A stretch of 64,000 bases of DNA from contig LUVW01000014.1 of the NCBI GenBank assembly GCA_001661515.1, positions 1 to 64,000 on the forward strand. The letters run 5' to 3'. Below the pieces are notes generated by a model, which had not been told where the DNA came from, searched no databases, and was given only the letters and a program-made list of their open reading frames with translations. The stretch comes from Capniomyces stellatus. Its lineage: Eukaryota; Kickxellomycota; Harpellomycetes; Harpellales; Legeriomycetaceae. Both the position numbers and the translations under genes were made by a program. Numbering within the stretch: the first letter of the stretch is position 1; the number at the start of each line of letters is the position of its first letter. This document shows, in pieces, positions 1 through 13,297 of the stretch.

Positions 1-50
1 TAGTGTAGTGTAGTGTAGTGTAGTGTAGTGTAGTGTAGTGTAGTGTAGTG
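1..50. repeat. (TAGTG)10 pentanucleotide array at the window edge
   Basis: Ten perfect copies of TAGTG run from the first base, so the array may continue outside the window. It is not the TTAGGG-type telomere repeat common in fungi. Confidence 0.95.
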
Positions 51-2047
51 TTTTAACGAAATGTTTTATGGGCTTATCACATAACTAATAATTAAGCTTG
101 AATACAACAAGAAAAGATGATGAGTTTGGCTGAGAAAATCGTCCGAAAGTGACATCAAATAGAATGCAACCCTGCTTTAATTCAGCTATATATTGGTTGA
201 AGTGTGTAATGCAGTAGTTAAGATTGGGTTTTAGATGTTCATTGTTATAGCGTGGGTTTAGTAAATTTCTTTTTGGGAGAATGTTTAAGGTCAGGGTTGT
301 GGACATTTTTTCTTTTTTTATTGTAAAAGTGGCATTCACTTCGTTTAAACATGTTTATTTTTTTGGCTGAGCAGCAACTTGGATAAATGTACTGGTTTGA
401 ATCTGAATCCGATTGTGAATCCAAATCCGAAATCTTGGGCTCTGATTTCGGGTGAATTTCTGGGAACTTTGAAATTTTCATTTTCAAATACTTTGACATT
501 CGCAAAAGCGATTTGGGATGATTAGTCGACTATTTATTTGTTTATTTGTTTATTTGTTTATTTGTTTATTTATTTATTTTAAATAAAACGTGCAATATTA
601 AGTGAGAAAATTAAACCAAAAAGATGAAAAATAGTTTTTAAGTGAAACTAGTTAATTACCTAGGCCATATGTAAAAGAAACATTAAACAAAAAATGATAA
701 AAATTCACATAGATTTAATATTACCAAATAAAGCTTGGCTAAAACTAAAATGAGTGGCCAATATTATTGCAAGTGAATTAAACAGGAAATTGCCAATCAT
801 TTTGATAATTTGGGAAAGCTAAAACTCTGTTGAATATTAACAATAAAACGGGCTTTTTGTAAATAATTATTAGCAATAGACGGATTCGGATTGCAATTTG
901 TGAGTTTTTAGATAATGAATCTGCATAACCAATACGTGCACGGCGCTTTGAGGTTGACCAACCCAATAAGAAGTTAAACTTATTTTGTGGTGAAAAAGGC
1001 GTCTGTTTTTTTTTGTTTCCATTTACTTTCACTTGGTTTCTAAATAAAGAAAAGATAACTTAGCAAGATGAATTTGAAGTGTTGCCAAGGAAACAATTCG
1101 CTAGCTGATGAATAATATAGGAAATTGGTAACAAGATTTAGACAATTATGTTTAAATGTGAGCAGATTGGGCTACAAACAGGACAAGTATTATCCAAAGG
1201 AAAAGGTAAAAAAAAAAAAATAGAAGAGAAAGAGTTACCAACTCTGACAATTAAAGTAAAAGCAAATCTGGAAAAATGAATTGGAGCAAAAAAATATATG
1301 AATGAGTTGTTTGGATGAATTGAATAGTTGAACGAGTGGGCAAATGAATGGAAAGTAATAACGTTTTGTAGATTTTGTATGGAAGAAATTACAGTTGTAA
1401 AATTTTATTATCAAAACAATTACAAGGACAAAAAGGCGCTTAACTGCACCAACCTGGCTTAAACCGACAGTGTGAGTGTAAGAATATCTTTTAACCAAGA
1501 TTCCAAAGTGTATATATAAATACACCGACAAGCTATAGTATATTGCTTCCGAGTCAAGTGGGGATATACTTTGTTAGTAATAGGGCCAGAGTATATATAA
1601 ATATATTTTTCAAAAATACAAGTCGGCAATCTCAAAGTACCGACAAGAGCAGTGTATACTTGAAAGGTAGAGACCGCTCAGTTGTAGTCCAAAAGTTTGC
1701 GTGAGGGTGATATTGTATAGTTTTACCGGGGGTGTTTCCAAAGTAAGTGGTTTAATATTAAATAAATGGATTGAACAAGTTGAAACTAGAATAGTTGGAC
1801 TGGATTTCAAGGCAATACACCGCATACTAGCAACCTTGGTGTTTTTTTTAAACAACCAATTTTTAAATCGTATTTCAGTAGACAAGCTAGTGGAAAAAAA
1901 AACACCAACATTAGAAAGTAGCTTGGAGCAATAACAAAGAGTGAATAGCAAGATAAACGGATATTTTAAGGAACCGAGCTATCTGCAAAAGACGTAGAGC
2001 TATCAGCAAAGGACATCGAATTACTAGCAAAGGAAATAGAGCTATTC
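51..2047. other. Non-coding AT-rich stretch before the ADAM gene
   Basis: No convincing gene was found. Short open frames here have no domain and AT-driven composition. The stretch holds a TTTATTTG microsatellite (about 533-580), a 13-base A run near 1208, and three to four imperfect 21-bp repeats (1976-2047) directly before the ADAM start codon. Part is presumably ADAM promoter and leader. Confidence 0.6.
533..580. repeat. (TTTATTTG)n microsatellite
   Basis: About four copies of the 8-mer TTTATTTG decay into TTTA repeats. It is intergenic. Confidence 0.9.
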
Positions 2048-4896
2048 ATGATGAATCAAAGGGGTGGAAAAAAGCTTACCAAAGCCATTTTCCTGGGCCT
2101 AGCAATGCTATTAGGAGGTATGTTTTTGAAAATACAACAATCCAACTCGAGTTTCTCTTGATTTTTGCACCTTGAAGCGTGCATATTATAATATAAATGG
2201 CAGCTTTAATTGATATAAAATAACATATGCAGTCTTGATTTATAATTGATAATATCTGCAGTCTTAATTTATAATGGATAATATCTGCAGTCTTGATTTA
2301 TAATTGATGATATCTGCAGCATCGAATTAAGATGGATAAGATAGTATTGCTAATCAAGTTCAACTAAAAAAATAAGAAAATTGCTTTAAAATGAGTAGTA
2401 GTTAGAGTCGGGGCAGTCAAAAAGCCAGCAGAAATCACAAGCTATGAGTTTTTAAGGAACCCGCAGGTACACGTGTACTCCAAAGTGAGCGAGCATGGAG
2501 AGGATTTGGATGCCAAGAGGACAGGGTATGGGAGGAGGCTGAAAAAGCGACTGGACGAGGTGAAGTCGGAGGATTCGGTTATACTGGATTTTACGGTTTA
2601 CAACCAAACTTTTACACTTACACTTGAGCCCAACTACGATTTGGTGCATCCTGATGCAATGGTGAACATCCACAAGGCAGGGGGGGTAATAGAAAGCAAA
2701 AAGCTAAACTATGACGGAATGGGATTTTATCGGGGGCGGGTTAGACGGGCTGGAGAAGGGAGCTATACGAACAAGTTCAAGCTGTGGGAAAAGTCGTTGA
2801 GAAAAAGAAGCAGTTTTGAGTTTGATGAGGAGGAGAGCTGGGCGAGGATAGCGATCCATAAGGCGGGGGGAGAGCCGGTGATTGATGGGACGTACTTTTA
2901 TGAGGGCGAGACATACTTTATCAAGCCAATTGAGGTGTACAAGCTGACCAAGCGAACAGCGGATCCCGAAGTTACGACTTTGGACAGACGGTCGTTAGAG
3001 GAGAAGGACTCTACAAGCATTGTATACCGACAGAGCGACTACTCTATCAACGGAGTAGCCCAGCAGGGCAGCGACCACGACCATAGCCGGTGTAACGTTA
3101 GTCCACTCAGCGGCGAAAGCTTCCAAGTGACAGAAAAAGACCCGCACTTTGCATTTGGAGGGGCTATGGAGAAGTCGAAGCTGCACAAGAGAGAGACAGA
3201 GTTCAACAATCCTGCAGCGGTTGAAGCGGGATGCTTAAGCACAAGAAAGATTCTGTATATGGGAGTTGCAGCCGACTGCACATACATGTCTATTTTTGGG
3301 TCAGCGGAAAAGGCGAGAGCGAATATTCTATCGGTATGGAACCAGGCCACAGCTGTGTACGAAAGACAATTCAACGTGGCACTTGGGCTGATTGAGATGC
3401 AGATTGAGGAGCAGCCGTGCAAATCCAGCGTTGACCCGAAAAAGGCTTGGAACCGCGAGTGCAGCAATGCGTACACAATCGAGGCTCGGCTGTCGGATTT
3501 CAGTCGGTGGAGAGGCGATAAGGGGAATGACAGTGTGGGGTTGTGGCACTTGGTGACAAAATGCTCGAGTGGTGTGGAGGTGGGACTTGCCTGGCTAGAC
3601 GGACTGTGCCAGACCAAAGCAGTTGCCAACAACGACGGGCGAAATGGAGTTTATTCAGGAACTGCAGTTTCGGCGGTATCACGTGAAGACTGGAAAATTG
3701 TTGTGCACGAGATTGGACATAACTTTGGTGCAGTGCATGACTGCGTAGCGCAGAACTGCCCATGTTCAGGGACTGCGTGTAATGGCTGCTGTCCGTGTTC
3801 AGGGAACTGTGATTGTAAAGGCCAGTACATAATGAACCCGTCAAGCCCCACAATCAGCAACGACTTTAGCCCGTGTTCAGCAAAATATATTTGCGAGAAA
3901 ATAAGGGGTGTGGGGGTCCAATGCCTGCAAGATCCAGGGCTGCGCAAAACTATTGGAACAGCAATGTGCGGAAACGGAATTCTGGAGACTGGCGAGGACT
4001 GCGATTGTGGTTCGTCTGATGACTGTAAAAGCAATCCGTGCTGCGACTGGCAGACATGCAAGTTTAAGCCCGGCGCTGTGTGCTCAGACACAAACAACCT
4101 GTGCTGCAAGAGCTGCAAGATCCTGCCCAAGGGTTCAGTTTGCCGCGCAAAGACTTCGGACTGTGACTTTGAGCAAACCTGCGACGGAACAAGTCAGGAC
4201 TGCCCCGCCGACAACTACGTTAAAGACGGAACCGACTGCGGCGCAAAGGACGGCGGCTTGAAGTGCGCCTCAGGCACGTGTACCAGCAGAGATACCCAGT
4301 GCTCAACCCGTGGCCTGGGCGATGGCGTTACCCGCTACTGCCGAATGTCGACCTACGGAAACCCCTGCAACATCCAGTGCCAAGACCCCAGGTCCTTCAA
4401 CACCTGCATCCTGATTTCTGGGACCTACCTCGAAGGCACCTACTGCGGCCTAAACTCGTACTGCAGAAGCGGATCTTGCAAAGGCGACAACATTTTCTAC
4501 GATTTTGTCAATCTTTACCAACGCAACCTGTTTATCTCCATTCCAATCACTATCGTTGTTGTTGTCATTCTGCTTATGATTCTTTCCTCCTGCCTCAAAA
4601 CCATCAGCCGCAGCATGGCTGGCAGAAAACGCATGCACCCAGTCGCATCCACCATTGTCCCTCCCAACCGCCACCCTTACTTGAGCCGCCACAACAACGC
4701 CCCCGTTCCATTCCCTAATGCTGTCTTGAGCCAGCACCCCCTGCAGCAGCAGAACTACGACTACCACGCTGGGTTCCCTATCCCACGCGGAACTAGCAAC
4801 GGTCCAATCCAAGGCCACGATCGCTGGGTTGACCCATATCCTTACAATGGCCCTGATGTCTCCAACATTAACGATGGAAATAACCTTCGCCGTTAA
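2048..4896 (+). CDS. Membrane-anchored ADAM metalloprotease (disintegrin domain)
   Basis: Predicted zinc endopeptidase of the ADAM/reprolysin family (M12B), acting at the cell surface or in the secretory pathway. Exon 1 (2048-2117) encodes a signal-peptide-like start and ends at a GTATGT donor. Exon 2 runs from 2396 (AG at 2394-2395; 2399 is an in-frame alternative) to 4896, giving about 856 residues. Domains in order: propeptide with one Cys near residue 258 that could be the cysteine switch; a dibasic KLHKR processing-type site near 287; catalytic domain from about 305 with HEIGHNFGAVHD at about 461 and a downstream Met-turn YIMNPS; a Cys-rich disintegrin domain from about 547 (CGNGILETGEDCDCG); an ADAM Cys-rich region; a transmembrane helix near 736-757 (ISIPITIVVVVILLMIL); and a Pro/His/Asn-rich cytoplasmic tail. 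All zinc ligands and the catalytic Glu are present. The family call is secure; the exact start is less so because the frame stays open upstream of the ATG. Confidence 0.93.
2223..2338 (+). repeat. 29-bp tandem repeat inside ADAM intron 1
   Basis: About four imperfect copies of a 29-bp unit carrying ATATCTGCAGTCTTGATTTA lie within the intron 2118-2395. The last copy is the most diverged. Confidence 0.85.
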
Positions 4897-6148
4897 ATCC
4901 AACACCTGTATCTCAATCTGCCATATATTATGTATAATACGCTGCATATACACTGGCTTATCATGTCTCTTCCTTGTTTAGCTTTTTTTGCTACTAGTTT
5001 TTTGTTTCTGTATTTAATTGTTGCTTAAAGGCACAATGTTTCAACTCCAAGTATGTTAATCCAAATTTAGTTTGTTTTTCTTTTTATCACTATAATCTTA
5101 TTGATAGATTTTATTTTTTTTAATATTTAATTATCGCCTCAATTCAATATTTAAAAGAAAGTATATACTGTATTCTGCCAGGCGGGTAACACTGCTACAC
5201 ACAGTGTTTATTGACATGGTATATGTCCAGTTTCATATCTGACTGGGTCAGCTCTAGATAATAATCGCCGTTTATCAGCATAATTGAATTTTAAATATAA
5301 ATTTTTTTGGCAACGTTTTCCAATAAACCAATCTTCAATTTATAAACAAAATGGGCCAATGATTGTTGACAATTTAATTATTTATTTTTGTTTACTCTGT
5401 TTTTTTTTTTTTTTTGGTCACTGTTTTTTCNNNTTTTTTTTTTTTTTTTTTTTGGTCACTGTTTATACCACTTTACTCTGTGGTATTTATGTAAACCTGA
5501 GCAATACTTTGACAGTCCTAGCTGCGTTCTGTGCTGAGCTTGGTCTTGCTTGCCAGTGCGTTTACATTTAGTGAAGCCATAGCATGAAGCGCAACCATAA
5601 TCCAAAAACAAAAACAAGAAGAGAAACCTTAATTCAAAAATAAAAACAAAAAGTGCATCATCAAAACCAGGCCAACTAAATGTACTTGTTTAGTGGTTGC
5701 AAAGTAATAGATGTAACAATCAGAAGTTAAAGAATAAATTGGCAAACAAATAATTTCATTCAATAGTGGGCCCGTTAACACTGGCATTGATACAAACTGG
5801 TATTAACCTCCTGAAAATCTACCTAAAGAAAACCTGGAATTCAATTTAAGATTTCCGGTATTATCACCTATTTACCATTTCTGATAATATAGTAAAGCAT
5901 TTTACTCTATTTTATTGCTGTTTATTTACATTAACTTTTGAACCAGAACAAGTCCAACTCTGTTGATAAATAGACATTCAAAGCATTAGTTAAAACATAC
6001 TCAGCTAAGAGATAATATGCATGCATCTGTATGAGTGAGAATAAACACAGCAGATTTAATCAAATTATAAATCCAAATAATAAAACAGAATTGTAAAGCA
6101 TCAAAAAAGAACATTAAATAGAGTGGTTGATAGAATAGTTGATAGAAA
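4897..6148. other. Intergenic stretch with an assembly gap (NNN)
   Basis: No gene seen. A 3-base N gap sits at 5431-5433 inside poly-T. The same motif, a T run followed by GGTCACTGTTT, occurs on both sides of the gap, so the join may be artificial. The open frame crossing it (5284-5571) is homopolymer-driven and rejected. The right-hand part holds the promoter and leader of the kinase gene. Confidence 0.6.
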
Positions 6149-9100
6149 ATGAGCAGTAGAAACGAGGAAATAAAAAGAAGACAAAGAGCTACAAAACCGA
6201 ACGAAGGACAGACTGACCATGAAAATAGCTTGTTTGGCGATAAAGTTGAGTGGGGCTATGATAATAGTAAGGAATTTTACTCTGCGATTCCAGAACCTGT
6301 AGGCTACTTGGGCCAAAACAGCAACAGATTTAATCCTCAATTGTTTGCAAATTCAGACAAGGAAAATAGTGAAAGCTACTCTGGTTTTGGCAGAAATGAA
6401 AACAGGACTGCCTTGGCGCGGGAACCAGCTATAAATGAAATACCAATCAGAAATGAAAATAGCAGCTTTATCAATAGTTTAAGAAACTCGGGGCTAAGAA
6501 TGGATCCGAGTAAGGATGAGAGACTGATACTAGACGGAGAAGCAAAATATACAAAGACTAGTATTAGCAGCAACAGCAACAACAACGACAACAAGTTTTT
6601 TGCGAATAATGTAAACAGCGAGCCAAGCCTACAGAATGGGTTTAAAAGCTCGGCAGGAAATACAGAAATGAAAGGCCAATGGGGCAGCGGGTATAGCGAA
6701 ATAAACAGCAGAAGAGTAGAAGACTACAGCTTGAAGGAGAATGAGGATATTGATATGTCTCTTGACGAAAAGGCGGTGAAAGAAAATGCCGACGAGTACG
6801 AAGAGTTGGGAACATTAAATACAAACAGTTACAAGCCGATGGGGTACCCATTAACTTACAACAGTGGGTCGGTTGATGAAAGCACTAGGTTTCGGATAGA
6901 GCCAGTGGGCTTGGGACAGATAAATGAAGAGAAGCCCAACGTCCAACCAACCTTGGCAAAGAAAAGGTCTTCAGAGGCCATTGACTTTGAATCGCCAAGG
7001 TATACCGAGAGCAGGCTCAACAGCGACATTTTTCAATCACACCAAAAACAATACCAGAGGAGTGTCGACAAAGCCGCGCAAGGACCACTACAAGAACCAC
7101 TAAACAAATCTATTTTTTCAACTCCAGGAGCCTCAGAAGCGTTTGATAAACAAAGAAGAAGCGTATCTACACAGGGGTATGTGAGCGGATCGACGATTGG
7201 GGGGTTGGTGAAGACCAATGTGACTAAAGCAACGCTCAGACCGCCAATAGGATCGGTTGGGGGCAGTGGAAGATATAAACTTCGCGGGAGGCTGGGACTA
7301 GCCAAACCAATCCGAGGCGACCAAGGTGTGCAAGAAAGCTCGGACATGGAGGAGGATATAGAAAACAAAAGCGAAATAATGGAGAGCAGCATAAAAAGTA
7401 GCGAGCCAATGAGCGAAACTGGTTCAGAATTAGGAGTAAGAGAAGCGGTCAAGTTGGGTGTCAACGGAGCAGTACCTGAAACCAGCAGTAATCAAAGCCC
7501 GCAAGAAAACCGGGCAATGATAAATGAGGATAAACTGGTAAGAAAGCATGATGGGGCCGAACTGAAAATAGCGGGTAGGCTGAATGAAAAGAGACAAGAT
7601 TTTATGGATGTTGAATATAATTACAAGATTGAGGAAACACCGATGGTTAAGGAAAGGCGTCAGCAGGAAAGTGGATTGCCATCAAGAGAAACTTTGTTAA
7701 AATACCCGACGCCAAGCAGTCGAGAGGGCTTGAATAGCAATGAGAGAGAAAGGGCGATGAGAAGTTTGAGCAGTAACCAGTCATACGAATATATTTATAA
7801 GCAGGCGAGGGACAGTTCGATTGTAGGAGATGTATGGGAGAAAAACACAAGTGGATTAGGCAATATGCAAGAAGGCTCTAGTATGTACACCAACATGAAG
7901 GCAGAATCGGTACAGAGGCTGAAAAGTGAGTTAGAAAACAATGCAGAGTATTACTTCAAATCGAAAATTAGCCAAAACACAATACCTGTGGAAAATAACA
8001 ACCAAAGCTCAAAGATGCAAAATGCAGATATTAATGAGCAGCTCAAAGCAAGCACTGATCTAAACACAAACTACAGGTACGAATCCAATCCAAACGTTTA
8101 CCAAAACCCGCAACAGAAAGCAACCTCGGCAGCAGAAATCGACTACAACTTTAGCGGAAACGCAAGTTACATCAAGGAATTGCAAATGAAATACAGCAAT
8201 AGCAGTATTGGAAACAGCCAAGGCAGCAGCCAGAATTCCGAACTAAACAGCAACCCAGCGTTGATCCAAGCTCAGCCAAACGGAATCAATGCCTTCCAGA
8301 CCCACAGCCAGTATGGCTCCCAGGCACCAAACAACCAGCATAACACAGGCAGTTTGAGCTCTTCGATTTCCAAATCGTCACTAAACTCGATCCCAACATG
8401 GGAAAACATACGGTTTCAGGCGCCAAGCAAGGGCTTGAGCATTAACTATAGCAGCAATAACAGTAATATTAGTAACAACAGTGGTAATAACAGTGGTGGT
8501 AATAGTGATGGTAACAATGGTGGTAATATCAGTAGTGACAATAACAAAAATATGAACCAAAATGCAGCATCTATAAACTATAACGGACAACGGATGTCTC
8601 AAAACCAAGCACCCAATCATATATTCAGCCAACCACAGAAACCTACGCGAGACTCTGCTCCAGGTACATCGACTAGGGATAGAAAATTGATAACGGTAAG
8701 CACAAATAACATTGACACGTATTGCTGGTCTGATATATGTATATTTGATGGATGGTTGTAGAATAGTATTTACTTGGTTGACCCTTTTGTAGCTATAAAC
8801 AAACAAACAAATTGATGATATAATAGGTCAATGGGAAAGAATACACCAGGATCTGTTTGGCAGGGAAAGGGGGGTCTTGCAAGGTCTATAGGGTATTGGG
8901 AGCCAAGTCGCAGATTTTTGCGATCAAGAAAGTAACATTTGGCAAAGCGGATCCGACAATAGTGGAGGGGTACAAGAAAGAGTGCGAGTTGTTGCGCAAG
9001 TTTAAAGGCAATCCGCATATAATTCAGCTGTACGACACAGAGATAAATGATAAGGCGGGTCATTTGTATATGGTGATGGAGTGTGGCGAAATTGACTTGG

Positions 9101-9888
9101 CGGGGATCCTGCACAAGCACGGATCAGCACCACTGAGCATGAATTTTATTAGGCAGTACTGGGAGCAAATGTTGCTGGCAGTAAACATAGTGCACGAGGA
9201 AAAGACTGTGCACTCGGATTTGAAGCCAGCGAACTTTCTGTTGATTCAGGGGGACCTGAAACTGATAGATTTTGGGATTGCAAGGACAATTGGGAACGAC
9301 ACAACAAACATTCATCGTGACCATCAAATAGGGACCTTGAACTACATGGCGCCAGAGTCCATAGATGTCAAGAACAAGGCCAGCGACAACCAACTGATTA
9401 AAATGGGCAGACAGAGCGATGTTTGGTCGCTTGGGATAATTCTATTTCAGCTGTGCTATGGATTCACACCGTTTTCAAAGTTCAAGTCGATCCAAAAGTT
9501 CATAGCAATCACCAACAGCTCATACACAATAGAGTTTCCAAAATATCGGGCAGGGATGAGCCAAGTAGCAAATCCAAGCACAGATCCTAACAGTGCAGAG
9601 TACAAGCAGCCAGAGTTGGGAGATGCCCGAGAGGTAGCGCCAGTTGAGCTGATAGAGTTGATAAAGGCGTGTTTGAACCATGACCCAAAGAAAAGACCAA
9701 CAATTCCTGAGCTGATTAGACATCCTTTTTTGGCCGTTCAGCCAACCGAGACCATTGCTACCGAGTCAGTTGCCTATGCCTTGAGTGTTTTGAAACTTCA
9801 CCCAGAACTCTTGAACCTTATTGAAAGCTCCCCATCAAAGAATTTGGCCTTATCCAAAAAGCTTTTATCGGTAAGCTATTCCATCTAG
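6149..9888 (+). CDS. MPS1: Mps1/TTK-type spindle checkpoint kinase
   Basis: Dual-specificity kinase of the Mps1/TTK family, which acts at kinetochores in the spindle checkpoint and in spindle-pole duplication. Exon 1 is 6149-8695 (849 codons, phase 0, donor GTAAGC); exon 2 is 8827-9888 (353 codons), giving about 1202 residues. The N-terminal 840 residues are Ser/Asn/Glu-rich and look disordered, with an Asn/Ser/Gly tract near 770-800. The kinase domain starts exactly at the splice junction with VNGKEYTRI. It has the glycine loop GKGGSCKVYRV, the ATP lysine in FAIKKV (about 883), the family-typical VHSDLKPANFLL (Asp about 980), DFGIART (about 997) and an APE-type segment in GTLNYMAPES. A GTAAGC just before the stop (within 9865-9880) could be a donor to a further 3' exon, so the C-terminus is uncertain by a few residues. 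The family call is strong. Confidence 0.92.
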
Positions 9889-10377
9889 CACTCGTTGACT
9901 TTCAACACATTCGACATTATTGCTATTTTACTATTGCTATTTTACTATTTTTATTGTTATTGTTATTGTTATTGTTATTGTTATTGTTATTGTTATTGTT
10001 ATTGTTATTGTTAATTCAACCTTTTTATTTGACACTTGCATTGTTAATTAGACTAATCTGCATTAACTTTGGCTCAGTCAACGACATCTCTCGCTTCTCT
10101 TTTTATTTCTTTCTTTTTAGCTTTTAACCTGCTAATGTTAATATTCTCCCTCCAAAATTACGATTGCTTGATGAGAATAGTGTAGTCTTAAGTGTTCATT
10201 TTTTGCAACTTTTAACTCGTTTTATTTATTTATTTATTTATTTTTACCCTAACATCTCCCATTTTTGTTTTTCAGCATTTTCCCTGTTTATTTAGAACAT
10301 CAAACCACTTTAACTATTTATTGATTCATGTTTTTAAGAATAATATTAAAAATCAAGACTCGGAAAATCAATAATAT
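9889..10377. other. Convergent intergenic region
   Basis: It lies between two convergent 3' ends (kinase on +, dehydrogenase on -). It holds the TTATTG array and a TTTA run near 10228-10243. No gene is seen, apart from a possible alternative last kinase exon after the acceptor TTTCTTTTTAG near 10120. Confidence 0.6.
9951..10010. repeat. (TTATTG)10 hexanucleotide array
   Basis: Ten perfect tandem copies lie in the 3' intergenic region of the Mps1-like gene. Confidence 0.95.
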
Positions 10378-11820
<1,443 letters not shown>

Positions 11821-12496
11821 TCTTTACTGCTTTAATCGGATATTTTATTTTGCTTTTTTGTAGTTAAAGTAAACGCCTTTTAGAGATAAAACAAGCATTC
11901 CAGCTGCTTTTATCTAATCTCTATTTATATAAATTATAATCAACCAAATATTCAAAATTAATCAATACTTTTCTCAATAAAAGCAAATGCCAATTATTTT
12001 ATGGTGAATCGATTTCTAAACAACCAAATGTCAAAACAAAATAGAAAAAACTGCGTTTTATTCTGTTGCCAATAAATCACTAAAATAAATAATCAAAAAC
12101 TTGTGTTTGATTCAGTTTTAATATTCAAACTCGAGCTTTTTCGAATTGACTGGCCCTCACTAAACCAACGTAATATTAACCACGATTTAATCGCTGCGAT
12201 TTACGTTTTAATGGGCTGTTTTAAGGCGAAGTTGCCCTTGTTTCAAACTCATTAGCTCCAATTTAAAGGTTGCACAACGTCACTCCGGCTTCCTTAAAAC
12301 AACACACTATTATAGTGTAATTTCAAAATAATAATTTTTTTTGTTGACCAGACTCATAAACACAAAAGCAGGATCACAAAAAGTTTAAGTTTAAAGAAGG
12401 GTAACTAGCAGCTTTTAGTGTAGGTGTTTTTTTTCCGCTAACCAATGATGTTCGTTTTATTGCAAACCAGACCATTGCGAGCCTAGCTCAAACGAC
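11821..12496. other. Intergenic, no gene seen
   Basis: AT-rich sequence upstream of the divergently placed dehydrogenase and the ankyrin relic. It presumably holds the dehydrogenase promoter. I see no RNA gene or long repeat. Confidence 0.5.
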
Positions 12497-13127
12497 TTGT
12501 GCATCATGTCTGTATTTATACTTAAAACATGTGACAATGTAAAAAAAAGTCTGGAACCAGAAAGAAGATTCAATGATCTATCAGGCCCAATACCATCAAA
12601 GATATGTGTTTTGGCTCAAAGACCTGGAGTATCGACTTTGTGTATTTCAACGTACCACGCTTCAAACGAAGCAGAGACAATAAAGTTGTTTATAGGACAA
12701 ATGTTGAGTAAATCAAGAAAAAAATGCGTGGACTTGGCGGAAATCAACAACCCGATGTTTTGTAAATATCTCAGAATAGCCAAAAATGAAAAAATGACGT
12801 TTGAGATCCTGTCTATCTGTAAAAGAGTCTATCTTGGACTATTTTAAGGCACAGTCTATTCGAGACAAATAATCGACAATAACAAAATTAGAAAGCTTTG
12901 AGCTTAGTGAGTCAGAAAAAACAGCGAATGATAATATGTTCTTTGTCATGATAGAGCTGCTATTGAACGAACATGGCCTTGTTTCTGTTGAAATTGAGAG
13001 TATAATACTATATTACAAAAGAACTGCAAAACACCTTCTAATGTTTGACAACAGGGTTTTTTGTAGTGAAAGCCGCAGAAACATCTGCCACAACTTTATA
13101 ATTGAAAAACTTAAAAAAATAATATGA
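12497..13127 (+). pseudogene. Possible 5' remnant of a decayed ankyrin-family gene
   Basis: Two short frames (12497-12847 and 12936-13127) on the same strand as the ankyrin relic downstream are separated by clustered stop codons. The second includes VMIELLLNEHGL, which resembles an ankyrin helix pair. The rest has no domain I recognise. Grouping it with the downstream relic rests on strand, spacing and general character only. Confidence 0.35.
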
Positions 13128-13297
13128 TGAGATTCTATATATTGTTGACCTTGGCTTGCTGTATGCTAAACATACCAGTCTGACATCCTATCTAGCAGTT
13201 ACCAAAGTGGGGCAGATTGTTGAGTTGATCATTGAATAAACACGAAAAGTAAAGTCTAAAAGGAAATCTGATAATAATAAAAAGAAAGTTTGAAGCT

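Noticed and set aside
1..50. Telomere
   Set aside because: TAGTG is not the TTAGGG-type fungal repeat, and no subtelomeric features follow.
2995..4953. Several long open frames antisense or frame-shifted within the ADAM exon
   Set aside because: They are shadows of a Cys-rich, locally GC-richer coding exon, with no domain and no splice context.
5284..5571. 95-codon frame across the N gap
   Set aside because: It is mostly poly-Phe from T runs, crosses NNN and has no coding character after the repeat.
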